Positions 20,693-29,915 of a stretch of 64,000 nucleotides of DNA are shown here, one piece after another. Source of the DNA: Pseudomonas rhizoryzae (lineage in GTDB: Bacteria > Pseudomonadota > Gammaproteobacteria > Pseudomonadales > Pseudomonadaceae); contig NZ_SULM01000003.1 in NCBI RefSeq assembly GCF_005250615.1, positions 364,677 through 428,676 of the forward strand, written 5' to 3'. A model generated the notes under the pieces. It was not told the DNA's origin. It ran no database searches and worked only from the letters and a program-made list of their open reading frames with translations. How positions within the stretch are numbered: the stretch's first letter is position 1; each line of letters begins with the position of its first letter. Both the position numbers and the translations under genes were made by a program.

Positions 20693-23600
20693 CACGCTTT
20701 CTCCACGTTGACCAGGAAGGACTTGAACTCGGGCGTCTGGGTGTTCCCGTCACCCACGAAGGGGGTCAGGGTGTTGGCCAGATAACCCATGCGCGCCACG
20801 CCGGAGAAGCCCCAGTGGATGGGGATACCAACGTGGTGCACCGTCTCGCCATTGACCTGCAACGGGCGAATCCGCTTGGTCACCACCGCCTTGCAGACGA
20901 TGTGGCCACGCTTGGAGGTGACGCGCACCAGATCCCCGGCGGCGATGCCCTTCTGCTTGGCCAGCACCTCACCGATCTCGACGAATTGCTCCGGCTGGAT
21001 GATGGCGTTGAGACGACAGTGCTTGCTCCAGTAGTGGAAGTGCTCGGTCAGGCGGTAGGTGGTGGCCGCATAGGGGAAGTCCTTGCGATCGCCGAAATCC
21101 GCCCAGTCGTCCTTGAGCACCCGCGCCGCCGGACTGTTCAGCGCCTTGCGGTTGTTCGGGTGCAGCGGGTTGACGCCGATGGGCGTCTCGAACGGCTCGT
21201 AGTGCTCCGGGAAGGGCCCTTCGGCCAGCTTGTCCAGGGCGAAGAAGCGCGCCACCCCTTCCGGGTTCATGATGAAGGGACTCATGCCGTCGGCGGGCTT
21301 GGCGTCGATCTTGAAGTCGGGCACGTCGGTGCCGCCCCACTTCTGCGCCTTGTCGTTCCACCACACCAGCTTCTTGGTCGGGCCCCAGGGTTTGCCCTGC
21401 AGATCCGCGGAAGCGCGGTTGTAGAGGATGCGTCTGTTGTTCGGCCACGACCAGGCCCAGCCCAGGGTCTGCCCCATGTGGAAGGGATCGCTGTTGTCGC
21501 GCCGCGCCATCTGGTTGCCCTGCTCGGTCCAGGAGCCGCAGAAAATCCAGCAACCCGAGGCGGTACTGCCGTCGTCCATCAGCTGACCGAAACCGGCGAG
21601 CTGCTGGCCGGCCTTGGCCGAGACGTTGCCCTTGGCATCCAGGACGTCGGTGATGGCGTAGCCGTTGAACTCCTTGGCGAGCTCCTCGGGCGCCGGTTCC
21701 TCGGGCTTGGCGTAGGGCCAGGACAGCCCCAGGATCGGATCGGGGAAGGCCCCGCCCTCCTTGGCGTAGGCCTCGCGCAGCTTGAGGAACAACTCGGACA
21801 TGATGGCGATGTCGCTGCGCCCTTCGCCGGGTGCCTCGGCGCCCTTGTAGTGCCACTGCAGCCAGCGGCTGGAGTTGACCAGGGAGCCGTCTTCCTCGGC
21901 GAAGCAGGTGGTGGGCAGGCGGAACACCTCGGTCTGGATTTGCGCGGTGTTCACCTCGTTGTGATCGCCGTGGTTGCGCCAGAACTCGGAGGTCTCGGTG
22001 GCCAGCGGGTCCATGATCACCAGCCACTTGAGCTTGGACAGCCCACGCAGGATCTTGCCCTTGTTGGGGAAGGCGGCGATGGGGTTGAAGCCCTGGCAGA
22101 CGTAGCCGTTGACCTGGCCCTTGCCCATCATGTCGAAGTAACGCAGCACGTCGTAGCCGGCGCCGGTGACATCGACCTTGGGCAACCAGTGGTAGCACCA
22201 GTCGTTGTCCTTGGTGGCCTTGTCGCCGTACCAGGCCTTCATCAGGCTGACGTGGAACTTGCCGTAGTTCTGCCAGTAGCTCAGTTGCCCCGGGCGCAGC
22301 GGCTTGCTGGCGCGCTTGGTGATGAAGGCGTTGTAGTCCTGCTCGCCGTCGCCGCCGATGGTCAGGTAGCCGGGCAACTGGATCGACAGCAGACCCAGGT
22401 CGGTGAGGCCCTGGATGTTGGAGTGACCGCGCAAGGCGTTCATCCCGCCACCGGGCATGCCGATGTTGCCCAGCAGCAACTGCACCATGGCCCCGCAGCG
22501 GATGATCTGCGCGCCAATGGAATGCTGGGTCCAGCCCAGGGCGTAGAGGATGGTCATGGTCCGGCCGGGCGCCGCGGTCTCGGCGATTTCCGCCCAGACT
22601 TTCTGGATCGCCTCGGGCGGCGTGCCGCAGGTCTGGCTGGCCACCTCCAGGGTGTAGCGGCTGTAGTGCTGCTTCATCAGCTGGAAGACGCAGCGCGGGT
22701 CCTGCAGGGTCGGGTCGACCTTGACGAAGCCGTCCTCGCCGATCTGGTAGCCCCAGTTCACCTTGTCGGTGTAGACGCGCTTCTCGGCGTCATAGCCGTT
22801 GTAGAGGCCATCCTCGAAGGTGAAGCCTTCCTTCACCAGGAAACTGGCGTCGGTGTAGTTGCGGACGTACTCCTGCTGGATCTTGTCGCTGCTGATCAGG
22901 TAGTTGATCAAGCCGCCCAGGAAGGCGATGTCGCTACCGGTCCGGATCGGTGCGTAGTAGTCGGCGACCGAGGCGGAACGAGTGAAGCGCGGATCGACCA
23001 CGATCAGCCGGGCGTTGTTGTGCGCCTTGGCCTCGGTGACCCACTTGAAGCCGCACGGATGCGCTTCGGCGGCATTGCCGCCCATGATGAGGACGAGATT
23101 GGCGTTCTTGATGTCACTCCAATGGTTGGTCATGGCACCACGGCCAAACGTCGGGGCAAGACCTGCCACCGTCGGGCCGTGTCAGACGCGCGCTTGGTTG
23201 TCGAAGGCCAGCAGGCCCAGACTCCGCGCGATCTTGTGCGTCAGATAACCGGTTTCATTGGAGGACGCCGAAGCGGCCAAAAAGCCCGTGGTCAACCAGC
23301 GATTGACCGTCTGGCCCTTGTCGTTGGTGGCGATGAAGTTGGCGTCGCGGTCTTCCTTCATCAGGGTGGCGATGCGCCCGAGCGCCTCGTCCCAACTGAT
23401 GCGGGTCCATTCGTTGCTGCCGGGCTTGCGGACTTCGGGGTACTTGAGGCGATTGGGGCTGTGGATGAAATCCAGCAGGCCGGCGCCTTTCGGGCAGAGG
23501 GTGCCGCGGTTGACCGGATGGTCGGCGTCGCCCTCGATGTGAATGATGTTCTGGGCCACGTTCTTGGCCCGGTCGCCCATGCTGTACATGATCAGGCCGC

Positions 23601-23772
23601 AGCCGACCGAGCAGTAGGGGCAGGTGTTGCGGGTTTCCACGGTGTGCGCCAGTTTGAAATGGCGCACCTGATCGGCGAAGGCAGCTGTGGGAGCCATGCC
23701 TAGCGCCGCCAGGCTGGATCCCGCAAGGCCGACTCCAGCGACCTTGAAGAATTGCCGACGGTTCATGTCCAC
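20692..23772 (-). CDS. fdnG: Formate dehydrogenase alpha subunit, selenocysteine-containing
   Basis: Catalytic molybdopterin subunit that oxidises formate to CO2 in the periplasm; 1026 residues when the in-frame UGA is read as selenocysteine. The Tat signal RRQFFK is at residues 5-10. The N-terminal [4Fe-4S] cysteines are C51, C54, C58 and C93. The active-site Sec is codon 197 (UGA at 23184-23182) between NQARV and HGPTVAG, exactly as in E. coli FdnG. The sequence after the UGA continues without any gap to the normal C-terminus, so this is not a pseudogene. The start is GTG 23772 because GAGGA lies seven bases upstream; ATG 23766 would be 13 bases away. The operon is fdnGHI-fdhE. Confidence 0.96.
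23138..23184 (-). promoter_or_regulatory. SECIS element with UGA(Sec) codon
   Basis: Hairpin immediately after the UGA. The outer stem is CACGGCC (23181-23175) with GGCCGTG (23145-23139). The upper stem is CGG.GGCA with TGCC.CCG, the loop is GGUCU (23163-23159), and one U is bulged at 23168. Counting the U of UGA as 1, the bulge is U17 and the loop starts at G22-G23-U24. These are the positions known to matter for SelB binding in E. coli fdhF. Confidence 0.93.
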
Positions 23773-24266
23773 GTTCTTATCCTCGTTTCAGGCTGGACCC
23801 GGTACATAGCCGGGTCCTGAGGCAAGAGTAACCCAACCGTCTGGCTTATCGAGCGCTGCGCTCAGGTCGCCGATCAATGGAAGGCCACCTTCCGTCCCCT
23901 GACCCGACGACGCCTGCCGATCGCCTCATGCGCCAACCCAACCAGCGCGCCCTCCGCCGGCCGCGCCTTCTCGCCCTGCCACCCGCCACACGCCGACCAG
24001 GCGCGAACGGCTGATGGACGCGTAAGGCTTTCGATAGAGCGGTCCGTCGATCCTGTCGATTCGGCAGCGCCGGAAAGTCATGTTAATCTCGCCAACTTTC
24101 CTCGCGATGCCCTCGGACCCCTTCACCATGTCCAAGCGCCTGCTGACGCCGCCATAGCACTACCCTTCCTCCGCTAATCGCCCCTGCGGCGTGTGCTTAC
24201 GTCGTACTACCCTGTCGTCTCTCCGCGATCGCGCCGTGCCGCGCCATCGCCTGTTTTGGATACGCC
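23773..24266. other. fdnG/sulP divergent intergenic region
   Basis: About 490 bases between two divergent genes. A perfect 8-bp hairpin GGACCCGG-TACATAG-CCGGGTCC (23795-23817) lies in the presumed fdnG leader. The 14-mer GGCTTATCGAGCGC at 23843-23856 also occurs upstream of katG (17712-17725). No convincing Anr/FNR box was found; TTGATCGGCGACC near 23866-23878 (minus strand) keeps only one half-site. Short frames in the region look non-coding. Confidence 0.4.
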
Positions 24267-25727
24267 ATGAAAAACGTTTCGCCCCGCGCCGACATCCTGG
24301 CCGGCCTCACCACGTCCTTCGCCCTGGTGCCCGAGTGCATCGCCTTCGCCCTGGTCGCCCATCTCAATCCGCTGATGGGGCTCTATGGCGCCTTCTTCAT
24401 CTGTACCCTCACCGCCCTCTTCGGTGGCCGCCCGGGCATGATCTCCGGCGCCGCCGGCTCCATGGCGGTGGTCATCGTCGCCCTGGTGGTGCAGCACGGC
24501 GTGCAGTACCTGCTGGCCACGGTGGTGCTCGGCGGGCTGCTGATGATCGCCTTCGGCCTGTTGCGCCTGGGCAAGTTGATCCGCATGGTGCCGCACCCGG
24601 TGATGCTCGGTTTCGTCAACGGCCTGGCCATCGTCATCGCCCTGGCCCAGCTGGAACATTTCAAACAGGGCGAGGCCTGGCTCAGCGGCACGCCGCTGTA
24701 CCTGATGCTCGGCCTGACCCTGGCGACCATGCTCATCATCTGGCTCTTGCCACGGCTGACCCGCGCCGTGCCGCCGGCCCTGGCCGCCATCCTCGGCGTG
24801 GGCCTGGCGGTCTACTGCCTCGACCTGCCGACCCGTACCCTGGGCGACATGGCCCATATCGCCGGCGGCCTGCCGCAGCTGGCGCTGCCCGACATCCCCT
24901 GGAACCTCGACACTCTGCAGATCATCCTGCCCTATGCGGTGCTGATGGCCATGGTCGGCCTGCTGGAAACCCTGCTGACGCTGAATCTCACCGACGAGAT
25001 CACCGAGAGCCGCGGCTATCCCAACCGCGAATGCGTGGCCCTCGGCGCGGCCAACCTGGCCTCGGGACTGTTCGGTGGCATGGGTGGCTGCGCCATGATC
25101 GGCCAGACCATGATCAACCTGAGTTCGGGTGGGCGCGGGCGGCTATCCGGCCTGGTCGCCGGGGTGCTGATGCTGCTCTTCGTGCTGTTCCTCTCGCCGC
25201 TGATCGAACGTATCCCGCTGGCCGCATTGGTGGGCACCATGTTCGTGGTCGCCCAGCAGACCTTCGCCTGGGCCTCGCTGCGGGTGCTGCACCGGGTACC
25301 GCGCAGCGACATGCTGATGATCGTCGCGGTCACCGTCATCACCGTGTTCGCCGACCTCGCCACCGCGGTGCTCTGCGGCATCGTCCTGGCAGCGCTCAAC
25401 TTCGCCTGGCAGCACGCCCGCCGGCTCTATGCCGACAGCCACCTGGAGGCCGATGGCAGCAAGAGGTACCAGGTGCACGGCACCCTGTTCTTCGCCTCCA
25501 CCGCCACCTTTCTCAACCAGTTCGATCCGGCCGGCGACCCCGCCAAGGTGGTGGTGGACTGTAGCCATTTGAGTTTCGTCGACTACTCCGCCGTGGCGGC
25601 GTTGCGCACCCTGCACGAGCGCTACGCCAAGGCCGGCAAGCGGGTACGGGTGCTGCACCTGTCCGCTCGATGCAAGCAGCTCTTGCGCCGGGGCGGTATG
25701 GCGGACGACCTCGCCCTCGGCGATTGA
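24267..25727 (+). CDS. SulP-family anion transporter with STAS domain
   Basis: Inner-membrane transporter of the SulP/SLC26 family, 486 residues. The membrane domain has about 10-12 helices and begins with ADILAGLTTSFALVPECIAFALV, which includes the family signature region. The C-terminal STAS domain (about residues 390-486) contains VVVDCSHLSFVDYSAVAAL. Substrates in the family include sulfate, bicarbonate and other anions, and the exact one cannot be read from sequence. The start is ATG 24267. A universal-stress protein gene follows 60 bases later in the same direction and may be co-transcribed. Confidence 0.85.
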   Translation: MKNVSPRADILAGLTTSFALVPECIAFALVAHLNPLMGLYGAFFICTLTALFGGRPGMISGAAGSMAVVIVALVVQHGVQYLLATVVLGGLLMIAFGLLRLGKLIRMVPHPVMLGFVNGLAIVIALAQLEHFKQGEAWLSGTPLYLMLGLTLATMLIIWLLPRLTRAVPPALAAILGVGLAVYCLDLPTRTLGDMAHIAGGLPQLALPDIPWNLDTLQIILPYAVLMAMVGLLETLLTLNLTDEITESRGYPNRECVALGAANLASGLFGGMGGCAMIGQTMINLSSGGRGRLSGLVAGVLMLLFVLFLSPLIERIPLAALVGTMFVVAQQTFAWASLRVLHRVPRSDMLMIVAVTVITVFADLATAVLCGIVLAALNFAWQHARRLYADSHLEADGSKRYQVHGTLFFASTATFLNQFDPAGDPAKVVVDCSHLSFVDYSAVAALRTLHERYAKAGKRVRVLHLSARCKQLLRRGGMADDLALGD

Positions 25728-25787
25728 ACCCAGGGCGTCGCCGTCGGGTCTGTCGCAGCAACGCCTTGCTCTCGGAGACCCGCGGCC

Positions 25788-26636
25788 ATGTCCAAGATCC
25801 TCGCCTGCCTCGACGGCTCGGCCGTCAGCGCCGCCGTCTGCGACTTCGGCGCCTGGGCCGGCACCGCCCTGGATGCCCCGCTGACCTTGCTGCACGTGCT
25901 GGACCAGCGGCGCTTTCCCCGCCCCGGTCACGGCACCCCGCCGCCCCTGCTGGTCAACCGCGAACACCTGCTCACCGAGCTGGCGGCGCTGGACGCCCGC
26001 CGTGGCAGCCTCGCGGAAGACCAGGGCCGGCTGCTGCTGGATGCGGCGCAATTGCGGGTCGAGGAACAGCAGGCCCGTTGCGCCGGCGCCGTGCTGCAAC
26101 ATGGCGACCTGATGGACTCCCTGGAAAGCCTGCAGGAGGATTTCGATCTGATCGTGCTGGGGCGTCAGGGCGAGGACAGCCCGCCCAAGCGGCTGATCGG
26201 TCGCCATCTGGAAAGCGCCATCCGCCTCTTGCAGCGACCCCTGCTGGTGGCCGGCCACACCTTCGTCAAACCCCAGGGCGTGCTGCTGGCCTATGACGAC
26301 AGCAGCAGTGCGCGCAAGGCAGTGACCTGGGTGGCCAACTGCCGGCTGTTCGATGGCCTGGCCTGCCATCTGGTGACCGTCGGCCGCGAGCGCGAAGAAC
26401 GCCGCGTGGCCCTCGCCCGCGCCGCCGACGAACTCCGCGCCGGCGGTCGCCAGGTCACTACCGCCCTCACCGACGGCGACGTGGAACTGGGGCTGGAACG
26501 CTATCGCAAGCAGCATGGCCTGGAACTGGTGGTGATGGGCGCCTTCGGCCATTCCCGGCTGCGCCACTTCTTCATGGGCAGCAACACCCGCAACATGCTG
26601 GAAACGGCCGGCAGTGCGCTGATCGTGGTGCGCTAG
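25788..26636 (+). CDS. Tandem universal stress protein
   Basis: Cytoplasmic protein of 282 residues with two UspA-like domains. The second has the ATP-binding type loop VVMGAFGHSRLRHFFMGSNTRNML (GxxG-x9-G(S/T) pattern). The first has a degenerate version, LGRQGEDSPPKRLIGRHLESAI. It lies 60 bases after the SulP gene in the same direction, an arrangement often seen with SulP transporters, so a role in anion or stress homeostasis is possible but unproven. Confidence 0.85.
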   Translation: MSKILACLDGSAVSAAVCDFGAWAGTALDAPLTLLHVLDQRRFPRPGHGTPPPLLVNREHLLTELAALDARRGSLAEDQGRLLLDAAQLRVEEQQARCAGAVLQHGDLMDSLESLQEDFDLIVLGRQGEDSPPKRLIGRHLESAIRLLQRPLLVAGHTFVKPQGVLLAYDDSSSARKAVTWVANCRLFDGLACHLVTVGREREERRVALARAADELRAGGRQVTTALTDGDVELGLERYRKQHGLELVVMGAFGHSRLRHFFMGSNTRNMLETAGSALIVVR

Positions 26637-26654
26637 GAGAGGATCGATCGCGCT

Positions 26655-27071
26655 CTAGAAATCCACCCGCCCACGACTGGCCTTGAGCCCGCTGCGACGG
26701 GACTTGCCTTCCAGGCGGCGCTGCTTGGAACCGTAGGTCGGCTTGGTGGGGCGCCGGGGCTTTTCCGGGACGTTGGCAGCGGCGATCAGCGCGGCCAGGC
26801 GCTCCAGGGCGTCGGCGCGATTCTGTTCCTGGGTGCGGTACTGCTGCGCCTTGATCACCACCACGCCATCACGGCTGATGCGCTGGTCGCGTAGCGCCAA
26901 CAGGCGCTCCTTGAGCGCCTCCGGAAGCGAGGACGCGGCGATGTCGAAACGCAGATGGACGGCGCTGGAGACCTTGTTGACGTTCTGGCCGCCGGCGCCC
27001 TGGGCGCGCACCGCGGTGAGCTGGATCTCCTGCTCGGGCAGCGTCAGGCGTTCGTCGATGACCAGGGTCAC
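26655..27071 (-). CDS. arfB: Ribosome rescue peptidyl-tRNA hydrolase ArfB
   Basis: Releases nascent peptides from ribosomes stalled on truncated mRNA. It is 138 residues with the catalytic GGQ at residues 27-29 in AQGAGGQNVNKVSS. The basic C-terminal tail (KPTYGSKQRRLEGKSRRSGLK) enters the empty mRNA channel in the family. It lacks the codon-recognition domains of RF1/RF2. Its ATG overlaps the stop of the DsbA-like gene (ATGA), so it is the last gene of a translationally coupled trhO-dsbA-like-arfB unit. Confidence 0.93.
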   Translation of the reverse strand: MTLVIDERLTLPEQEIQLTAVRAQGAGGQNVNKVSSAVHLRFDIAASSLPEALKERLLALRDQRISRDGVVVIKAQQYRTQEQNRADALERLAALIAAANVPEKPRRPTKPTYGSKQRRLEGKSRRSGLKASRGRVDF

Positions 27072-27703
27072 GCCGGTTGCGCGCCGCGGCTCAGCCAGGC
27101 GTCCAGCAGCGGCTCCAGTTCATCCAGCGGTTGGTAGCCGTTGGTGATCAGGGCCAGTTGGCCGTCGCGTTCGGCCAGCAGGGTCGGGAACCCGGCGATG
27201 CCCAGATTCAGCGCCCAGTCGAAGTCCGCCTGGGTGGCCTGGTGCGCGGCTTCGCCATCGAACAGCGGGGCGAATTCGATGCGCGGCAGGCCGCTGGCCT
27301 CGGCCAGCTCCACCAGCAGCGCCGGCTGAGTGACATCGCGCGCCTCGACATAGAAGGCCTGCTGGATACGCTTGGCCAGCCCCCAGACCGCGTCTTCGTC
27401 GAGTTGGCGCGCGGCGACCAGGGCGCGACAGGCCGGCTCGGTGTCATACACCAGGCCTTCCGGCGGTCCCACATCCAGGGCGAAGGGCTGGCCGGTGGTT
27501 TCCTGTACCGCCTGCCAATAGGCCAGGGTACGCACCCGGCTGGCGGTGTCCTGGGCGACCCGCTCGCGGCGCAGGCCACCGACCACCAGGCGCAGGGCAA
27601 TGCCCTGGGCGGCCGCCCGCTCGGCCAGGCGATCCACCACCGGGGCGAAGCCCCAGCACCAGGAGCACATGGGGTCCATCACATAGAGCAGGCGACCGGG
27701 CAT
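27068..27703 (-). CDS. DsbA-family (FrnE-like) thioredoxin-fold protein
   Basis: A 211-residue thioredoxin-fold protein with an active-site type C-x-x-C: Cys13 and Cys16 in MDPMCSWCWGF. It has no signal peptide, so it is probably cytoplasmic, like FrnE/2-hydroxychromene-isomerase relatives. The cis-Pro loop region is NLGIAGFPTLLAE. It lies one base after trhO and overlaps arfB by four bases. The role is inferred as a cytosolic disulfide or glutathione-linked oxidoreductase; the substrate is unknown. Confidence 0.82.
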   Translation of the reverse strand: MPGRLLYVMDPMCSWCWGFAPVVDRLAERAAAQGIALRLVVGGLRRERVAQDTASRVRTLAYWQAVQETTGQPFALDVGPPEGLVYDTEPACRALVAARQLDEDAVWGLAKRIQQAFYVEARDVTQPALLVELAEASGLPRIEFAPLFDGEAAHQATQADFDWALNLGIAGFPTLLAERDGQLALITNGYQPLDELEPLLDAWLSRGAQPA

Positions 27704-27704
27704 C

Positions 27705-28658
27705 CTAAACCTCCTCGGGGTGGGGTGTAGCGCTCAGCCGCGGATCGCGGCCGATGGGATGGGGCTCGTTACGCAGCCGGGCGAGTTCGATCTGCTTCTG
27801 TCGCTCGCGCGCTCCGGCGCGGGTCTTCTCCGACAGCGAATCCCAGCAGTGCGGGCAACTGATACCGGGGCTGTAGTGCGGCGACTGCATGTCCTGCGGC
27901 GAGACCGGGTTACGGCAGGCGTGGCACTGGTCATAGGCGCCTTCAGCCAATTCATGGGTCACGGTCACCCGGTTGTCGAAGACGAAGCACTCACCTTCCC
28001 AACGCGACTCGGCCGCCGGCACCTCTTCCAAGTATTTGAGAATGCCACCCTTGAGGTGGAACACCTCGGGGAAGCCTTCCTGCAGCATGAAACTGGAGGC
28101 CTTCTCGCAGCGGATGCCGCCGGTGCAGAACATGGCGACCTTCTTGTGCCGGGCGGGATCGAAATGCTCGCGGATGTAGGCGGGAAAATCCCGGAAGCTC
28201 TTGGTCTTGGGATCGATGGCGCCCTTGAAGCTGCCGATGCCCACCTCGTAGTCGTTGCGGGTATCGATCACCAGCACCTCGGGGTCGTCCACCAGGGCAT
28301 TCCAGTCCTGCGGCTCGACATAGGTGCCGACGCGCTGGTTGGGATCGACGCCCGGCACGCCCAGGGTGACGATCTCCTTCTTCAGCTTCACCTTGGTGCG
28401 ATAGAACGGCTGTTCGGCGCAGTAGGATTCCTTGTGGTCGATATCGACCAGGCGCGGATCGGCGCGCAGCCAGGCGAGCACCGCATCGATGCCTGCACGG
28501 CTGCCGGAGACGGTGCCATTGATGCCTTCCTCGGCCAGCAGCAGGGTGCCCTTGACGTCGTTCGCCAGCAGGGTCTGCAACAGGGGTTCACGTAATTGGA
28601 CGTAGTCGTCCAGGGTGACGAACTTGTACAAGGCCGCCACGACGATAGTGTCGCTCAT
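27705..28658 (-). CDS. trhO: tRNA uridine(34) hydroxylase TrhO (rhodanese family)
   Basis: Prephenate-independent enzyme that makes 5-hydroxyuridine at tRNA position 34; 317 residues. It has an N-terminal acylphosphatase-like region ([20 protein letters not shown]...), a central rhodanese domain with the catalytic cysteine in [13 protein letters not shown], and a C-terminal cysteine-rich zinc-like region (CHACRNPV and CPHCW). The start [14 protein letters not shown] is typical. It leads the trhO-dsbA-like-arfB operon. Confidence 0.93.
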   Translation of the reverse strand: MSDTIVVAALYKFVTLDDYVQLREPLLQTLLANDVKGTLLLAEEGINGTVSGSRAGIDAVLAWLRADPRLVDIDHKESYCAEQPFYRTKVKLKKEIVTLGVPGVDPNQRVGTYVEPQDWNALVDDPEVLVIDTRNDYEVGIGSFKGAIDPKTKSFRDFPAYIREHFDPARHKKVAMFCTGGIRCEKASSFMLQEGFPEVFHLKGGILKYLEEVPAAESRWEGECFVFDNRVTVTHELAEGAYDQCHACRNPVSPQDMQSPHYSPGISCPHCWDSLSEKTRAGARERQKQIELARLRNEPHPIGRDPRLSATPHPEEV

Positions 28659-28710
28659 CTTCGATTTCCCAGGGGTCGCCCGCGCAAAGGGCGGACCGGT
28701 TAGACGAAAA

Positions 28711-28730
28711 CGCCGGCAAGAATGCCGGCG
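28711..28730 (-). terminator. Terminator after the BolA gene
   Basis: Perfect stem CGCCGGCA (28711-28718) and TGCCGGCG (28723-28730) with loop AGAA. On the minus strand it is followed by TTTTCG, about 50 bases after the BolA stop. Confidence 0.8.
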
Positions 28731-28781
28731 CCGGTCAAATTTTAACCAAATGGCTGGGCGCCGAACAATGGCGCCTTGAGA

Positions 28782-29093
28782 TCAGCCCGCCAGGTCGTGC
28801 TTGCTGCCGCCCCGGCAGGTGGGCGAATCCGGCGCCTGGCCCTGGCTCGCCCACTCCTCCGGCGTATAGGTGTGCAGCGCCAGGGCATGGAACTGGCCCA
28901 TGAGTTCGCCCAGGGTGCCGTAGACCTTCTGGTGGCGCTTCACCGCGTTGAGTCCGGCGAAATGCTCGCTGACCACCACCGCCTTATAGTGGGTCTCCTG
29001 GCCGCGGCTGTGCATGTGGCTTTCGTCCAGCACCTCCAGGTGCTCGGGTTGCAACAGGCCCAGGCTGGACTGGATACGTTCGCGCATGCTCAT
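28782..29093 (-). CDS. BolA-family protein
   Basis: A 103-residue BolA/IbaG-fold protein. The conserved helix-turn segment is SHMHSRGQETHYKAVVVSEHF, with the RHQKVY signature before a helix of LGELMGQFHALALHTYTPEEW. Family members bind iron-sulfur clusters together with monothiol glutaredoxins and affect cell shape and biofilm. It is immediately upstream of trhO but separated from it by a terminator, so it is a separate transcription unit. Confidence 0.9.
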   Translation of the reverse strand: MSMRERIQSSLGLLQPEHLEVLDESHMHSRGQETHYKAVVVSEHFAGLNAVKRHQKVYGTLGELMGQFHALALHTYTPEEWASQGQAPDSPTCRGGSKHDLAG

Positions 29094-29174
29094 GGGGATA
29101 CCTCGACTGTAAGAGCCGTCATTCTAACGAGCGCGGCCACCGGCCGGAATCGCCGCCGTCGGCCAGGAAACGAA

Positions 29175-29199
29175 GAAGCCCGGAACAGGTCCGGGCTTC
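29175..29199 (-). terminator. Terminator after DUF2059 gene
   Basis: Stem GAAGCCCGG (29175-29183) with CCGGGCTTC (29191-29199) and loop AACAGGT, 17 bases after the stop. On the minus strand TTCTTCGTTTCC follows. Confidence 0.7.
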
Positions 29200-29215
29200 G
29201 CGTAGAACTGGTTAC

Positions 29216-29743
29216 TCAGCGCTTGGCGGGCGGAGCCTCGCCAGCCGGCGGCTTGACACCCAGCTGCTTGTCCATCTCGGCGAGAATGGCGTTGACCTTG
29301 GGCACCGCCTGCTCCAGCTTGGCCTGGGTCAGCTCGGCGGACTGGGCCGACAGGCGCGGCAGATTGGCCAGCATCTTCTTGCCCAGATCCGACTGGTAGA
29401 ACTTGATCAGTTCTTTCAGTTCTTCGTCGCTGAAGGTGTCGGTGTAGAGCTTGACCAGATCGGGCTTGATCTTGTCCCAGCCGATGGTGCTGTCCAGCGC
29501 CTGGTTGGCACGGGCCGTGTAGCTTTCCAGCACGGCTTTCTTGCCGGGCTCCTTGGCCTGGGCGAAGTGCTGGGCGAACAGCTGCTGTACCTGACCATAG
29601 ACCGGGGCGGTCAGCTTGTCGGCATTGGCCAACTGCAGGAAGCGCTCCGCGTCGGCCGCGTGGCTCTTGGCATCGGCCAGGGCGAAGCTGCTGGCGCTGG
29701 CGAGCAGGACTACAGCGCCGAGCGTACGGAGGGTCTTCTTCAT
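29216..29743 (-). CDS. Exported DUF2059-domain protein
   Basis: A 175-residue secreted protein with a clear signal peptide (MKKTLRTLGAVVLLASASSFALA) and an all-helical DUF2059 domain, YTARANQALDSTIGWDKIKPDL and SDEELKELIKFYQSDLGKKML. The C-terminus is proline/alanine-rich. The function of the family is unknown; it resides in the periplasm by prediction. It is divergent from fumC with a terminator of its own, so it is probably monocistronic. Confidence 0.85.
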   Translation of the reverse strand: MKKTLRTLGAVVLLASASSFALADAKSHAADAERFLQLANADKLTAPVYGQVQQLFAQHFAQAKEPGKKAVLESYTARANQALDSTIGWDKIKPDLVKLYTDTFSDEELKELIKFYQSDLGKKMLANLPRLSAQSAELTQAKLEQAVPKVNAILAEMDKQLGVKPPAGEAPPAKR

Positions 29744-29915
29744 GGGCGTCCTTCAGGATGCTGAAAATGGACCGCGAGTGTGCCATAGAGCGGCTGAACC
29801 TGGCCTGAATTTATCAAGGACGCACCGTTATTTGAGAAGACTTCCTATTTGTGAACCCTGGCGCTAACCTGCTGCCTAACCTTGCTGGACCCACACCTGA
29901 TACCTGGAGACCGCC

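Noticed and set aside
20686..23703. Very long open frame (1005 codons) on the plus strand opposite fdnG
   Set aside because: It is antisense to a conserved gene in GC-rich DNA, has no recognisable domain and is a usual artefact of codon bias.
20692..23772. fdnG as two separate genes or a pseudogene because of the internal TGA
   Set aside because: The frame is continuous on both sides of the TGA, the flanking residues are those of Sec-containing FdnG and a SECIS hairpin follows at the right position.
23866..23878. Anr/FNR site TTGAT...ATCAA upstream of fdnG
   Set aside because: Only the first half-site TTGAT is present; the second half is GACCT, so it is not a credible site.
23926..24135. 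69-codon minus-strand frame between fdnG and the SulP gene
   Set aside because: Low-complexity end, no family and no good start signal.
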